This document shows positions 1 through 9,100 of a stretch of DNA of 64,000 nt, piece after piece (the first letter of the stretch is position 1; every line of letters begins with the position of its first letter). Position numbers and translations under genes: made by a program. The notes under the pieces are model-generated. The model did not search any database and was not told the origin of the DNA. It worked only from the letters and a program-made list of their open reading frames with translations. Origin of the DNA: CAZHFW01 sp964531675 (GTDB lineage Bacteria > Planctomycetota > Phycisphaerae > Phycisphaerales > UBA1924); contig CAZHFW010000003.1 of assembly GCA_964531675.1 (NCBI GenBank), positions 62,001-126,000 of the forward strand. The letters run 5' to 3'.

Positions 1-1034
1 CCGCTGCTCTCGGCCAGCGTGGCCATGCGGACCGCCACGCCCAGGGTGACCTGACGCATGACGACGCTGCGCGGGCCATCGGCCACGTCGGCGTCGAGTT
101 CGATGTTCCGGTTGATCGGGCCCGGGTGCATGACGATCGCGCCGGGCTTCATCCGCTGGGCCCGCTCGGCGGTCAGCGCGAAGCCCGCGCGATACTCACG
201 GACCGAGGCGATCGGCGCGCTCTTCTTGGCAGCGTCCGCGCCGGCGGCGGGGCCTTCGTGGCGCTCGAACTGGATGCGCAGCATCATGACCGCGTCGGCC
301 TGCGCAACCGCCGCGTCCATGTCGTGGGTCACGTGCACGCCCGAGGCCAGGGCCTCGATCGAACGCGGCGCCATGTGGGCGGGACCGACGCACAGGACTT
401 TGGCGCCCAGGGTGGTCAGGGCGGCGATGTTGGACCGCGCCACGCGCGACGAGACCACATCCCCAACGATCGCCACGGTGAGGCCCGAGAGGTCGAAGCC
501 ATCCGTACGGCGGTGGGCCTCGGCGAGCGTCAGGGTGTCCAGGAGACCCTGGGTGGGGTGCTCGTGCTTGCCGTCGCCGCCGTTGACGACGGCGCAGTTG
601 TGACCGAAGGCGTCCAGAGCGCCCGCGATGTTCATCGCGCCGCCCGATTGACGCGTGCGGGTGACGATCGCATCCACGCCCATGGCGGCGACGTTGCGCG
701 CGGTGTCGATGAGCGTCTCGCCCTTGTTCACGCTGGAGGCCGAGCCGACCAGCTCGACGACTTCGGCGCCGATGCGCCTGGCAGCGATCGCGAAGCTCGT
801 CCGCGTGCGCGTGGAGTCTTCAAAGAAGATGTTGGCGACCACCCGGCCCCTGGCGACGTCGAGCAGGCCCGTGGGATTGCGCTCGACCTGCCCTTGGACG
901 CGCCAGGCCAGAGCCAGACGGCGGCGCAGCTCGGCTGCCGACATCCCTTGCAGGCCGAGCAGGTGCCGCGGAGAGGTCGGCTCGGGTTTGGCGGGCATGA
1001 CACCGGCACGAGGATGGATGGCGGAGGCTGGCAT
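1..1034 (-). CDS. pyrB: Aspartate carbamoyltransferase catalytic subunit (3' end cut by window edge)
   Basis: Catalyses carbamoyl phosphate + L-aspartate to N-carbamoyl-L-aspartate, the committed step of pyrimidine synthesis, in the cytoplasm. The reverse-strand reading gives about 344 residues without a stop. The carbamoyl-phosphate loop STRTRTSF lies near residue 75, followed by SSVNKGET, GGDGKHEHPTQGLLD, VAIVGDVVSSRVARSN, MMLRIQFER and MKPGAIVMHPGPINR, all family landmarks in the expected order. Only a few C-terminal codons should be missing. Start taken as ATG at 1034; an in-frame ATG at 998 (MPAKPEPTS) is an alternative. It lies 13 nt downstream of the HEAT-like gene on the same strand and is probably cotranscribed with it. 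A PyrC or PyrI partner is not visible. Confidence 0.96.
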   Translation of the reverse strand, partial: MPASAIHPRAGVMPAKPEPTSPRHLLGLQGMSAAELRRRLALAWRVQGQVERNPTGLLDVARGRVVANIFFEDSTRTRTSFAIAARRIGAEVVELVGSASSVNKGETLIDTARNVAAMGVDAIVTRTRQSGGAMNIAGALDAFGHNCAVVNGGDGKHEHPTQGLLDTLTLAEAHRRTDGFDLSGLTVAIVGDVVSSRVARSNIAALTTLGAKVLCVGPAHMAPRSIEALASGVHVTHDMDAAVAQADAVMMLRIQFERHEGPAAGADAAKKSAPIASVREYRAGFALTAERAQRMKPGAIVMHPGPINRNIELDADVADGPRSVVMRQVTLGVAVRMATLAESS

Positions 1035-1047
1035 GGGCAATCGGATC

Positions 1048-1464
1048 CTAACCGGGATCGGAGGCAGAGTGGCCACCCCCCTCACTCGGGGGCCGATTCT
1101 GGATCTGGTCATGGGCCAGAATGCAGGCGTGGTAGAGCTCGATCGGCGTGGCCGGGTCGTCACGGAGCTTGGCGAGCAGGGGCTGATGCGACGGGAAGCC
1201 AAACCGGCTAAGGGCGCGGGCCATGGCCACGCGGGTGGAAGGGTCGTGCTCCTGCTGGAGGGCAGTCACCAGCGCGTCGGAGACTGTTCGGGCGTGCTCG
1301 CGCGAAGGAGAGGCCCGCAGCAGATCAAGCACCGCGACACGGCGGGCGCCGGCGTTCGGAGCTGCGAGGCGTTCGATGAGCTGGGGCAAAAAAAACGCCA
1401 CGCCCGGCTCTGGCTGCGGGCGTGGCGGAGTCACCTTGCGGGAGTTTTCATCGGCGTCGCCCAT
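1048..1464 (-). CDS. Small HEAT-like hypothetical protein upstream of pyrB
   Basis: 138 residues, soluble, no signal peptide. The middle (about residues 27-115) is a run of amphipathic helices with the look of HEAT/armadillo repeats: FLPQLIERLAAP, ARRVAVLDLLRASP, VSDALVTALQQEHD, TRVAMARALSRFG. Each pairs a helix with a short Pro/Asp-containing turn. The C-terminal 20 residues are Gly/Ser rich and probably disordered. A weak GAGGG lies about 10 nt before the ATG. Translational coupling to pyrB (13-nt gap) is likely, but nothing shows a role in pyrimidine synthesis. Function unknown; HEAT-like architecture is inferred from the helix pattern only. Confidence 0.7.
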   Translation of the reverse strand: MGDADENSRKVTPPRPQPEPGVAFFLPQLIERLAAPNAGARRVAVLDLLRASPSREHARTVSDALVTALQQEHDPSTRVAMARALSRFGFPSHQPLLAKLRDDPATPIELYHACILAHDQIQNRPPSEGGGHSASDPG

Positions 1465-1535
1465 GCTCGAGTTTCCCTCGGCGGGAGGAAAATGGATGCA
1501 CGAGCGCGAAAGTGTTTCTCAGATCGATAGCGCGA

Positions 1536-2318
1536 TCACTCGCGGTCGCTGGGAACGGTCGCCATGCGCGGCTGGCCGGAGGAGAAGGCGTCGTTGACCT
1601 GGAAGACCGAGCCCGCGACGGAGTCGCCCGCAGCCAGGCTGACCGGCTTGCGCTTGCCGCGAATCACGGAGAAGTTGGCCTGGCCGCCGGCGCCCTTCTC
1701 ATTGGTGTTGGCCTGGACGGGGGGCTGGCCGGCGGGCGCCTCGGGGCCCGAGCCCGGGAGGAAGGCCAGGGCCGGGACCTCGGGGGTCAGGGCGTCACGG
1801 ACCAGACGGCCGGTGATGCGCCAGGGCTGGAAGCCACCCTCGAAGTAGACGGTGATGGTCTGATAAACGGGCTTCCCGCCCGGGGCTTCGCCGACTTCGG
1901 CGACGGGGCGCATGACGTCGACGACGCCCTGGTGGCCGCGGGACCAGATGCGGGCGATGTGGTAGACGGGCAGGTTGGCGTTGGAGGGGCTAGGGGCCTC
2001 GGCGCCGGGGCCGGCAAAGCCGATGGCGCGTTCATAAGGAATGCGGCTCATCCCGCTGGGGATGTTCACGACGAAGTGCTCGGGGGCCTGGTTGGGCTCG
2101 CCCGAAGCCCAGGACGGGGCGCTGGGGGGATAGCGGTCGGCGACATATCGGGCGGCCATACCCGCGATCTGGTACTGGGGCGGGGCGTCGGGGCTCCGGT
2201 TGGTCATGGTGGCCCCATCGACGGTGGGATAGCTGGAATAGCCCTGGCAACCCGCGAGGGCGATGGAAGCCAGGAGGAGTCCGGGAATCAGACGGAGGTT
2301 CGTACGCGCAAGGTTCAT
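1536..2318 (-). CDS. Predicted lipoprotein of unknown function
   Basis: 260 residues. The N-terminus is a lipoprotein signal: basic start, hydrophobic stretch IPGLLLASIALAGC, with the lipid-carrying Cys at residue 24 followed by Gln. The open frame continues upstream, but the ATG at 2318 is the one that places the signal peptide correctly. The mature part has a Tyr/Pro-rich segment, then a region (about 120-220) with VVNIPSG, PVYHIARIWSRG and TITVYFEGGFQPWRITGRLVRD that looks like beta-strands, and a Pro/Gly/Gln linker near residues 205-225. I recognise no family. It is followed on the same strand by the HEAT-like gene and pyrB, 71 nt away. Confidence 0.75.
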   Translation of the reverse strand: MNLARTNLRLIPGLLLASIALAGCQGYSSYPTVDGATMTNRSPDAPPQYQIAGMAARYVADRYPPSAPSWASGEPNQAPEHFVVNIPSGMSRIPYERAIGFAGPGAEAPSPSNANLPVYHIARIWSRGHQGVVDVMRPVAEVGEAPGGKPVYQTITVYFEGGFQPWRITGRLVRDALTPEVPALAFLPGSGPEAPAGQPPVQANTNEKGAGGQANFSVIRGKRKPVSLAAGDSVAGSVFQVNDAFSSGQPRMATVPSDRE

Positions 2319-2625
2319 AGCAGCAGAGCTCCCGCCGGTGGACCGGCAAGATGGGCGTCCCGAGACGCCTTGGTCAACGACCGGCGACCGACGCCATGCA
2401 TCGGCGCAGCCGGGGCCGGAGCCGTACATGATCGCACTTCCGGCGCGCGAGAGGTTAGCACGACGGCCCGCGGAGGCGGCGGACCTTGCCCGCCCGGCAC
2501 AAGCGGAGCGGAGAAAACGTGCTATAAGTCATCGTTCCCAATAGACTTGCGTTTACGGACGCGATGGTTCGCGGACGGAAGGATTCTCGGCATCCCCCAC
2601 CTTGGCGGCGGCGAAGGATTGCGGC
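2319..2625. other. Divergent intergenic region between lipoprotein and ubiX
   Basis: 307 bp without a convincing gene. It must carry promoters for both flanking genes. A TATAAG hexamer at 2523-2528 lies in the most AT-rich part and could be a -10 for ubiX with a leader of about 90 nt, but no good -35 is visible 16-18 nt upstream. No strong hairpin or repeat was seen. Confidence 0.4.
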
Positions 2626-3270
2626 ATGAGCACCACCAGGCCCCCGCGGTTTGTTCTCGGGATCTCCGGCGCGTCCGGAGCGGCGTACGCGCTGCGCCTG
2701 CTGGAGCAGCTGCTGCTCACGGGCGCGGAGGTGCACCTGGTCGTGTCCGAGTACGGCAAGCGCCTGCTGTTTGACGAAGCCCGGGTGCGGAACATCACGC
2801 TTGAAGAGCTGCTTCCGGCGCTGGCGTCAGCGCCCGCGAGCGATGGGCACCGCAAGAGGCTCGTGATCCATCCCAACAAGGACGTCGGCGCGTTGATCGC
2901 GAGCGGGAGCTTCCTGCACGACGGGATGGTCGTGCTGCCTTGCTCGAGCACGACGCTCGGCGCGATGGCGTCGGGCTCGGGGTCGAACCTGCTCACGCGG
3001 GCGGCGATGGTGACGCTCAAGGAACGGCGGCCACTGATCGTGTGCCACCGCGAGATGCCTTTGAACCTGATCGATATTCGGAACATGGAGACTCTGGCGC
3101 TGGCGGGCGCGACGATCTGTTCACCCAATCCGGGGTTCTATCTCAATCCGCAGAGCGTGCAGGAGATCGTGGACTTCACGGTGGGCAAGGTGCTGGACCT
3201 TCTCAAGGTGGATCACAGGCTGAAGATCCGCTGGGAAGACAAGGTCGCGGGGGATTCGTCGGAAGATTGA
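2626..3270 (+). CDS. ubiX: UbiX-family flavin prenyltransferase
   Basis: 214 residues. UbiX attaches a dimethylallyl group to reduced FMN to make prenylated FMN, the cofactor of UbiD-type decarboxylases (ubiquinone/menaquinone or aromatic acid decarboxylation). The N-terminal FMN loop FVLGISGASGAAYALRLL, the central LPCSSTTLGAMASG segment with the family Ser-Ser pair, and KERRPLIVCHREMPLNLI followed by LALAGATICSPNPGFY match UbiX/Pad1 closely. Start set at ATG 2626 because AGGA sits 7 nt upstream; an in-frame TTG at 2602 has no such signal. No ubiD is in the window. The kinase gene begins 61 nt downstream on the same strand. Confidence 0.93.
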   Translation: MSTTRPPRFVLGISGASGAAYALRLLEQLLLTGAEVHLVVSEYGKRLLFDEARVRNITLEELLPALASAPASDGHRKRLVIHPNKDVGALIASGSFLHDGMVVLPCSSTTLGAMASGSGSNLLTRAAMVTLKERRPLIVCHREMPLNLIDIRNMETLALAGATICSPNPGFYLNPQSVQEIVDFTVGKVLDLLKVDHRLKIRWEDKVAGDSSED

Positions 3271-3331
3271 CGGGTTTTGGCTGCGGCTGGCGGCAGCGCT
3301 CTAGACTTTCCGGGGCATTCCGGGAGCCTCG

Positions 3332-6136
3332 ATGGGCCGCGAGCACGAGGAAACAGGGTTTACGTCTGCGCCAACGAGCCCGAACTACGGGCCGGGGGTG
3401 GCGGCTGCGCCGGCACGGATCGGGCCTTACCGGGTCGTGAGCCTGCTCGGCGAGGGCGGCTTTGGCGTGGTGTACCTCGCGGAGCAGACCGAGCCGATCC
3501 AGCGCAGGCTGGCGATCAAGGTGCTCAAGGCGGGGATGAACTCGGCGTCGGTGCTGGCGCGGTTCGAGCTCGAGCGCAAGGCGCTGGCGGTGATGAACCA
3601 TCCGGGCGTGGCGCGCGTGTTCGACGCGGGGACGACCGAGCAGGGGCTGCCGTTCGTCGCGATGGAGGCGGTGCTCGGGAAGCGGATCACGGAGTATTGC
3701 GACAGCAGGCGATTGACGGTGCGGCAGCGCGTGGAGCTGGTCGCGAGCGTGTGCGACGCGGTGCAGCACGCGCACATGAAGGGGATCATCCATCGGGATC
3801 TGAAGCCCTCGAACATCCTGGTGGAGGAGATCGACGGGAAGCCGGTCGCGAAGGTGATCGACTTCGGCGTGGCCAAGGCGATCACGCCCGACGAGAGGGA
3901 GGCGGAGCCTCGGACCTTTACGGAGCAGGGCGTGCTGATCGGAACGCCCGAGTACATGCCGCCGGAGCAGGCCAGGTCGGGCGCGGGGGACGTGGACACG
4001 CGGGCGGACGTGTACTCGCTCGGCGTGGTGCTGTATGAGCTTCTCGCGGGGGCGTTGCCGCACGATCCATCCACGCTCAGGCAGAGCGATTACGCGGAAG
4101 TGCTTCGGATCATCCGGGAGGAGGACCCGCCTTCGCCGGCGCGGCGGCTCAGCGCGCTGTACAGCGCGCAGACCGCGGGACGCGAGGCGGGGCCGACGGC
4201 GCCCGCGAGCGGCTCGACGCCTTCGCCTCCCGACGCGCGGGTGGCGCGAGCGCCCGTGGTCGCGGCGATGGCGATCGCCGAGGCTCGCGGGACGGACGTA
4301 TCGAGCCTGATCCGCGTCCTCAAGGGAGAGCTCGGCTGGATCCCGCTCAAGGCGATGCGCAAGTCGCCCGAGGAGCGCTACCGGTCCGCGGCGGAGATGG
4401 CCGACGATCTGCGGAACTACCTGGCGGCGCGGCCTCTGATCGCGGGGCCCGAGAGCACGGCGTATCAGCTCCGCAAGTTCATGCGTCGCAACCGCGTCGC
4501 GGTGCTCGCGGGAAGCGTCGTCATCGCGGCGCTGGGGCTCGGCTCGCTCGGCGTCGGCGTCGGGCTGGTGCGGGCGCGGGACGCGCTGGGACGCGAGCGC
4601 AATGCACGCAGCGTCGCGGAGGGATCGCTGGCGCGCGAGCAGGCGGCCCGCGCGACCGCGGAAGCGCAGCGCGATCGTGCGGACGCGGTGGCGATCTTCA
4701 TGCAGGACCTGCTGCGCGGCGCCGGCCCTCACGTGGCGGCGGGGCGCGACACGACGCTCATGCGGGCGCTGATGGACGAGGCGGCCTCCAAGCTCGAGGC
4801 GGGCGAGATGAAGGCGGCGCCGCAGGCCGAGCTCGAGCTCAGGCTCACGGTCGCGAGCATGTACCGCACCCTGGCGGCGTACGACCAGTCGGAGAAGATG
4901 CTCGCGGGCGCCGAGAAGCTTGAACCCAAGGGCTACAGCCGGGCCTGGCTGCTGCGCGAACGCGGCACGTTGATGTGGGATCGGGGCGATCCGGTCGGCG
5001 CGGAGCGGTTCCTCCGCGAAGCCCTGGATCTGGCCCGCGCGGACAACACGATTGAACTGTCGGAGCGGGCCCGAGCTGCGACGGCGCTGGCGGGCGTCCT
5101 GAACGAACAGGGCAAGGACAGCGACGCCCACGAGCTTTACCGCGAGGCGGCCGAGCTCATCGAGTCGCTTCACGAAGGCGACCATTTGGACGTCGCCAGC
5201 GCCATGAGCAACCTGGGGCACGCGGAGCAGACCCTCGGCAACGTGCAGCAGGCGCTGGAGCTCAATCGCGGCGCGTACGAGATGTACAAGAGGCTCGCGA
5301 TCGGCGACCATCCCGATTTCGCCTCCACCGCCAACAACGTGGGCGTCTGCGAGCAGGCGGTCGGGCACGTCGACGAGGCGCAGCGGCTTTTCGAAGAGTC
5401 CCTGGCGATGCGCCGCCGGCTTTTCGGGCCCGAGCACCCCGAGGTGGCAGCTTCGCTCTCCAATCTCGGCTACGCCAAGCTTCAGCTCGGCGCACAGGAA
5501 GACGCCGAGCGTCTGTTCGAGGAGTCGCTCCGCATCCGGCGGAAGGCGTTTGCGGGCGATCACCTGTTCATCACGCGCTCGCTGAGCAACCTGGCCTCGA
5601 CCAAGCGGGCGATGGGGAAGGCTGCGGAAGCCGAGCCGCTGTATGTCGACGCGATCGCGATGCTGCGCCGGCTCTTCCCGGATGGGCACCCCGATACCGG
5701 CATCTATCTGAGCAATCTGGCGAGCTCGCTGATGGACCAGAAGAAGCTCGCGGAAGCGGAGGCGCCTCTGCTCGAGGCGCTGAGCATTCTGGAGAAGTCC
5801 AAGCCCGAGGCGGATCCGGACACGATCGTGATCCTGCGCAAGCTCGGAACGCTCAATGAACAGCTCGAACGCTACAGCGAAGGGGCGGCTCGGTTTGACC
5901 GCGCCCTGAAGCTGGCGCGGAAGGCGATGGGGCCCGAACACCTGGAGATCGTCCGCTGCCTGCACGGCGAGGCGCGATGCCTGTTCAAGGCTGGAAATGT
6001 CGAGCAGGCCAAGCCTCTGATCGAGGAGGCGTGCACGATGGCGGCCAAGCTTCTTCCCGCGGAGCACGCGGGGCTCAAGGATCTTGAGAAGACACGGGCG
6101 ATGATCAATGGAGAGCCGGCGCCCACCGGCGGCTGA
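3332..6136 (+). CDS. Hanks-type serine/threonine kinase with C-terminal TPR array
   Basis: 934 residues. The cytoplasmic kinase domain spans about residues 30-370: glycine loop GEGGFGVVYL (40-49), ATP lysine K63 in AIKVLK, catalytic loop HRDLKPSN with D156, DFG with D177, and GTPEYMPPEQ in the activation segment. All key residues are present, so it should be active. A single transmembrane helix follows (about 389-413), then a coiled region and roughly ten tetratricopeptide repeats of about 42 residues (NLGHAEQTLGNVQQALELN is one) to the C-terminus. The layout, PknB-like kinase-TM-TPR, is common in planctomycetes and suggests a sensor using TPRs for partner binding. SD GGGAG lies 5 nt before ATG. 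Its stop codon directly abuts that of dnaE. Confidence 0.95.
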   Translation: MGREHEETGFTSAPTSPNYGPGVAAAPARIGPYRVVSLLGEGGFGVVYLAEQTEPIQRRLAIKVLKAGMNSASVLARFELERKALAVMNHPGVARVFDAGTTEQGLPFVAMEAVLGKRITEYCDSRRLTVRQRVELVASVCDAVQHAHMKGIIHRDLKPSNILVEEIDGKPVAKVIDFGVAKAITPDEREAEPRTFTEQGVLIGTPEYMPPEQARSGAGDVDTRADVYSLGVVLYELLAGALPHDPSTLRQSDYAEVLRIIREEDPPSPARRLSALYSAQTAGREAGPTAPASGSTPSPPDARVARAPVVAAMAIAEARGTDVSSLIRVLKGELGWIPLKAMRKSPEERYRSAAEMADDLRNYLAARPLIAGPESTAYQLRKFMRRNRVAVLAGSVVIAALGLGSLGVGVGLVRARDALGRERNARSVAEGSLAREQAARATAEAQRDRADAVAIFMQDLLRGAGPHVAAGRDTTLMRALMDEAASKLEAGEMKAAPQAELELRLTVASMYRTLAAYDQSEKMLAGAEKLEPKGYSRAWLLRERGTLMWDRGDPVGAERFLREALDLARADNTIELSERARAATALAGVLNEQGKDSDAHELYREAAELIESLHEGDHLDVASAMSNLGHAEQTLGNVQQALELNRGAYEMYKRLAIGDHPDFASTANNVGVCEQAVGHVDEAQRLFEESLAMRRRLFGPEHPEVAASLSNLGYAKLQLGAQEDAERLFEESLRIRRKAFAGDHLFITRSLSNLASTKRAMGKAAEAEPLYVDAIAMLRRLFPDGHPDTGIYLSNLASSLMDQKKLAEAEAPLLEALSILEKSKPEADPDTIVILRKLGTLNEQLERYSEGAARFDRALKLARKAMGPEHLEIVRCLHGEARCLFKAGNVEQAKPLIEEACTMAAKLLPAEHAGLKDLEKTRAMINGEPAPTGG

Positions 6137-9100
6137 TCACTCGTCGTCGTCCTGACGGCGCTTGGCCCAGGGCTTGTCCTTCTTCTCCATCACGTCCAGC
6201 GTGACGCCTCCGACGATGCGGACGGTGCCCGGCCCAAGGGCGGACACGAGGCTCCTGACCAGATCCGGCGTGAGCCTGACGCGGTTCTTGCGATCCACTT
6301 CGACCATGATCGCGGCGTCGGCGGTTGCGATGACCAGGTCCACCGGGAAGAGCGGATCGGTTTCGCCCTTGGGCGTCGTCGGGGTGGCCATGCGGCCGCC
6401 GGCGGGCGCGGCCGCGGCGCGGGAGGCCATGTCGGCCGCGATGATCTGCGCGACCTGATCGATCGCGCCCTCGCTTGTGCCGTTGAGCCTGACCTCATCG
6501 ACGAGCACCTGCACGCGGCCCGGGAGCAAGGGGAGCGCGTCCACCGGGACGATGCGCTCGACGATGATCTGCGCATCGCCTCGGGACAGGTCCACGCGGC
6601 CCAGCATGAACAGCGCGGAGTCGTTGGTGAGCAGGTGTCCGAACTTCAGGTAGGAATCCGAGAAGAGCACGCACTCGCAGGACCCCGTGAGGTCTTCGAA
6701 GGTGACGATCGCCATCTTCTGGCCCGCGGAGCGGCCTGAGCGGACCACGAGCGTGCGCACGGACTGGACCATTCCCGGCGCGATGACGCGGGCGTCCTGC
6801 TTCTGCTCCTTCACCGCGGCGGTCGTGAGCCCGCCGAAGACGCCGGTCCAGAAACGCCAGGCGTCGAGCGGGTGGCTCGAGACGTAGAAGCCCAGCGCGT
6901 CCTTCTCCTTGGCGAGGGTTTCGGCTTCCGACCAGGGCTCGGCCTTGGCGAGCGTGATCGCGGGGACGGCCTTGGCGGCGGCGGGTTCGGGCGCACCGAA
7001 TCCGAAGAGGCCTCCCTGGCCCGCGGCCTTGTCCGCAGCGGCGCGCTGGCCCGCGGTCATGGCGGCGTCGATGGTGGCGAGCATGGCGCTGCGGAGTTTG
7101 CGGCCATGGACCGAGTCGAATGCTCCGCACTTGACCAGCGCTTCGAGGGTCGCCTTGTTGACGGCCTGGGTGGGGATGCGCTCGCAGAAATCAAAGAGCG
7201 AGGAGAAGGGTGAGGCCTTGCGCGCCTTGGTTGTTTGGGTCGCGGGCCCGCCGTCGCGTTCCTTGATGATCGCTTCGATGGCTTTGTCGCCCGCGCCCTT
7301 GATGGCGCGGAGACCGAAGCGGACGTGCCCATGGGCGGCGGTGTGGGGCTCGCCTTCTTCGAAGACGACCGCGAACTCGGACTGGGAGAGGTTGATGTCG
7401 GGGGGACGGACCTCGACGCCGGTCTTGATCGTGCGCGCGGCGCGGGCCTTGCCGGACGAAGGATCGACAAAGCGGGTGCGACGGCAATCTTCGAGGTAGG
7501 GGATCCAGTCGCTGGCCTTGTTGGCTGCGGATTCGTACGTGAGGAACGCGGCCATGTACTGGTTGGGGAAGAAGGTCTTGAGGTAGGCGGTCTGGTAGGC
7601 GACGATGGCGTAGCCCGTGGAGTGGGACTTGTTGAAGCCGTAGCCCGCGAACTTGAGGATGAGTTCGAAGAGGTCTTCGGCGGCCTTGGCGGTCATGCCT
7701 TGCTTGCCAGCGCCTTCGACGAAGACGGGCTTGGCCTTGGCGATGTCCTTTTCCTTCTTCTTGCTGATGGCCTTGATGAGGGAGTAGGCGGCGCGGAGGG
7801 GGATCCCGCCGAGCTCATGCACGATCTGCATGACCTGCTCCTGGTAGACCATGACGCCGTAGGTCTCGGCGGTGAAGCGATCGACGATCTCGTGGATCTT
7901 GGGGACTTCTTCGGTGCCGTGCTTTCGGCGGTTGTAATCGGGGATGAGGTCCATCGGGCCCGGGCGGAAGAGGGCGTTGGCGGCGATGAGGTCTTCGAGG
8001 CGGTCGGGCTTCATCTCGGTGAGGAGACGGCGCATGCCGCCGGATTCAAACTGGAAGACGCCGGTGGTGTCGCCTCGGCGGAACATCTCGAAGACGCGCT
8101 GGTCGTCGAAGGCGAGGCGATCAAGGTCGAGCGGGTGAGGCCCGCCGTCGCCTCGGGTGCGGCCCACGGCGGCCCAGATGTTGTCTTCGTCGAGGCCCTG
8201 GCGGATGAGGGTCTTGCAGCGCTCGATGACGCTGAGCGTGCGCAGGCCCAGGAAGTCCATCTTGAGCAGGCCCATCTTCTCGCAGGTGGGACCGTCCCAC
8301 TGCGTGACGATCTCGTTGGCCTCGCTGCCGGGCTGCTTGAAGAGCGGAACGATCTCGTGGAGCGGGCGGGTCGCGACGATGACGCCGGCGGCGTGGACCG
8401 AGCAGTGGCGGGCCTGGCCTTCGAGCGTGCGGGCGTTGTCGATCAGTCGCTGGACGAGTTCATCGGAGTCGTACTTGGCCTTGAGGTCGGGCTCTTCCTT
8501 GAGCGCGCTGTCGAGGGTCGTGCCCAGCGCTTCCGGGATGAGCTTGGCGAGGCGGTCAACGTCCGCGAGGGGCATCTCGAGGACGCGGCCGACGTCGCGG
8601 ACCGCGGCGCGGGCCTTCATGGTTCCGAAGGTGATGATCTGGGCGACGTGGCCGTATTTGTCGCGGACGTAGTTGATCACGTCGGCGCGGCCGTCCTGGC
8701 ACAGATCAATATCGATATCGGGGTACTCAGAGCGGTCGGGGTCGGTGAAGCGTTCGAAGAGCAGGCCATAGTTCACGGGGCAGGCGTTGGAGAGGCCCAG
8801 CACGTAGCCGACCATGGTTCCGACGCCCGAGCCACGGGCGTTGGCGGGGATGCCGCGCTGGCGGCCCCAGTTGACGAAGTCCCAGACGATCAGGAAGTAG
8901 GCACTGATGCCCTTGTCGCAGAGGATTTTCAGTTCGCGATCGAGGCGGGCGCGGCGGGCGGCGGCTTGGGCGTTTGCCTGTGCTGCTTGGGAATCGACCC
9001 GGACCTTCGCAGACTCAGGTCCGGCTTCCGCATCGGGGCCGTAGCGCCAGACGTAGCCAGCCTCAGAGAGCATGCGCAGGGCGGTGTCGCAGTCGGCCTT

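Noticed and set aside
3203..6067. Long minus-strand open frame opposite the kinase gene
   Set aside because: Its translation is Arg/His/Leu-rich with no motif, as expected for an antisense shadow of a GC-rich gene. The plus strand holds a complete kinase-TPR protein.
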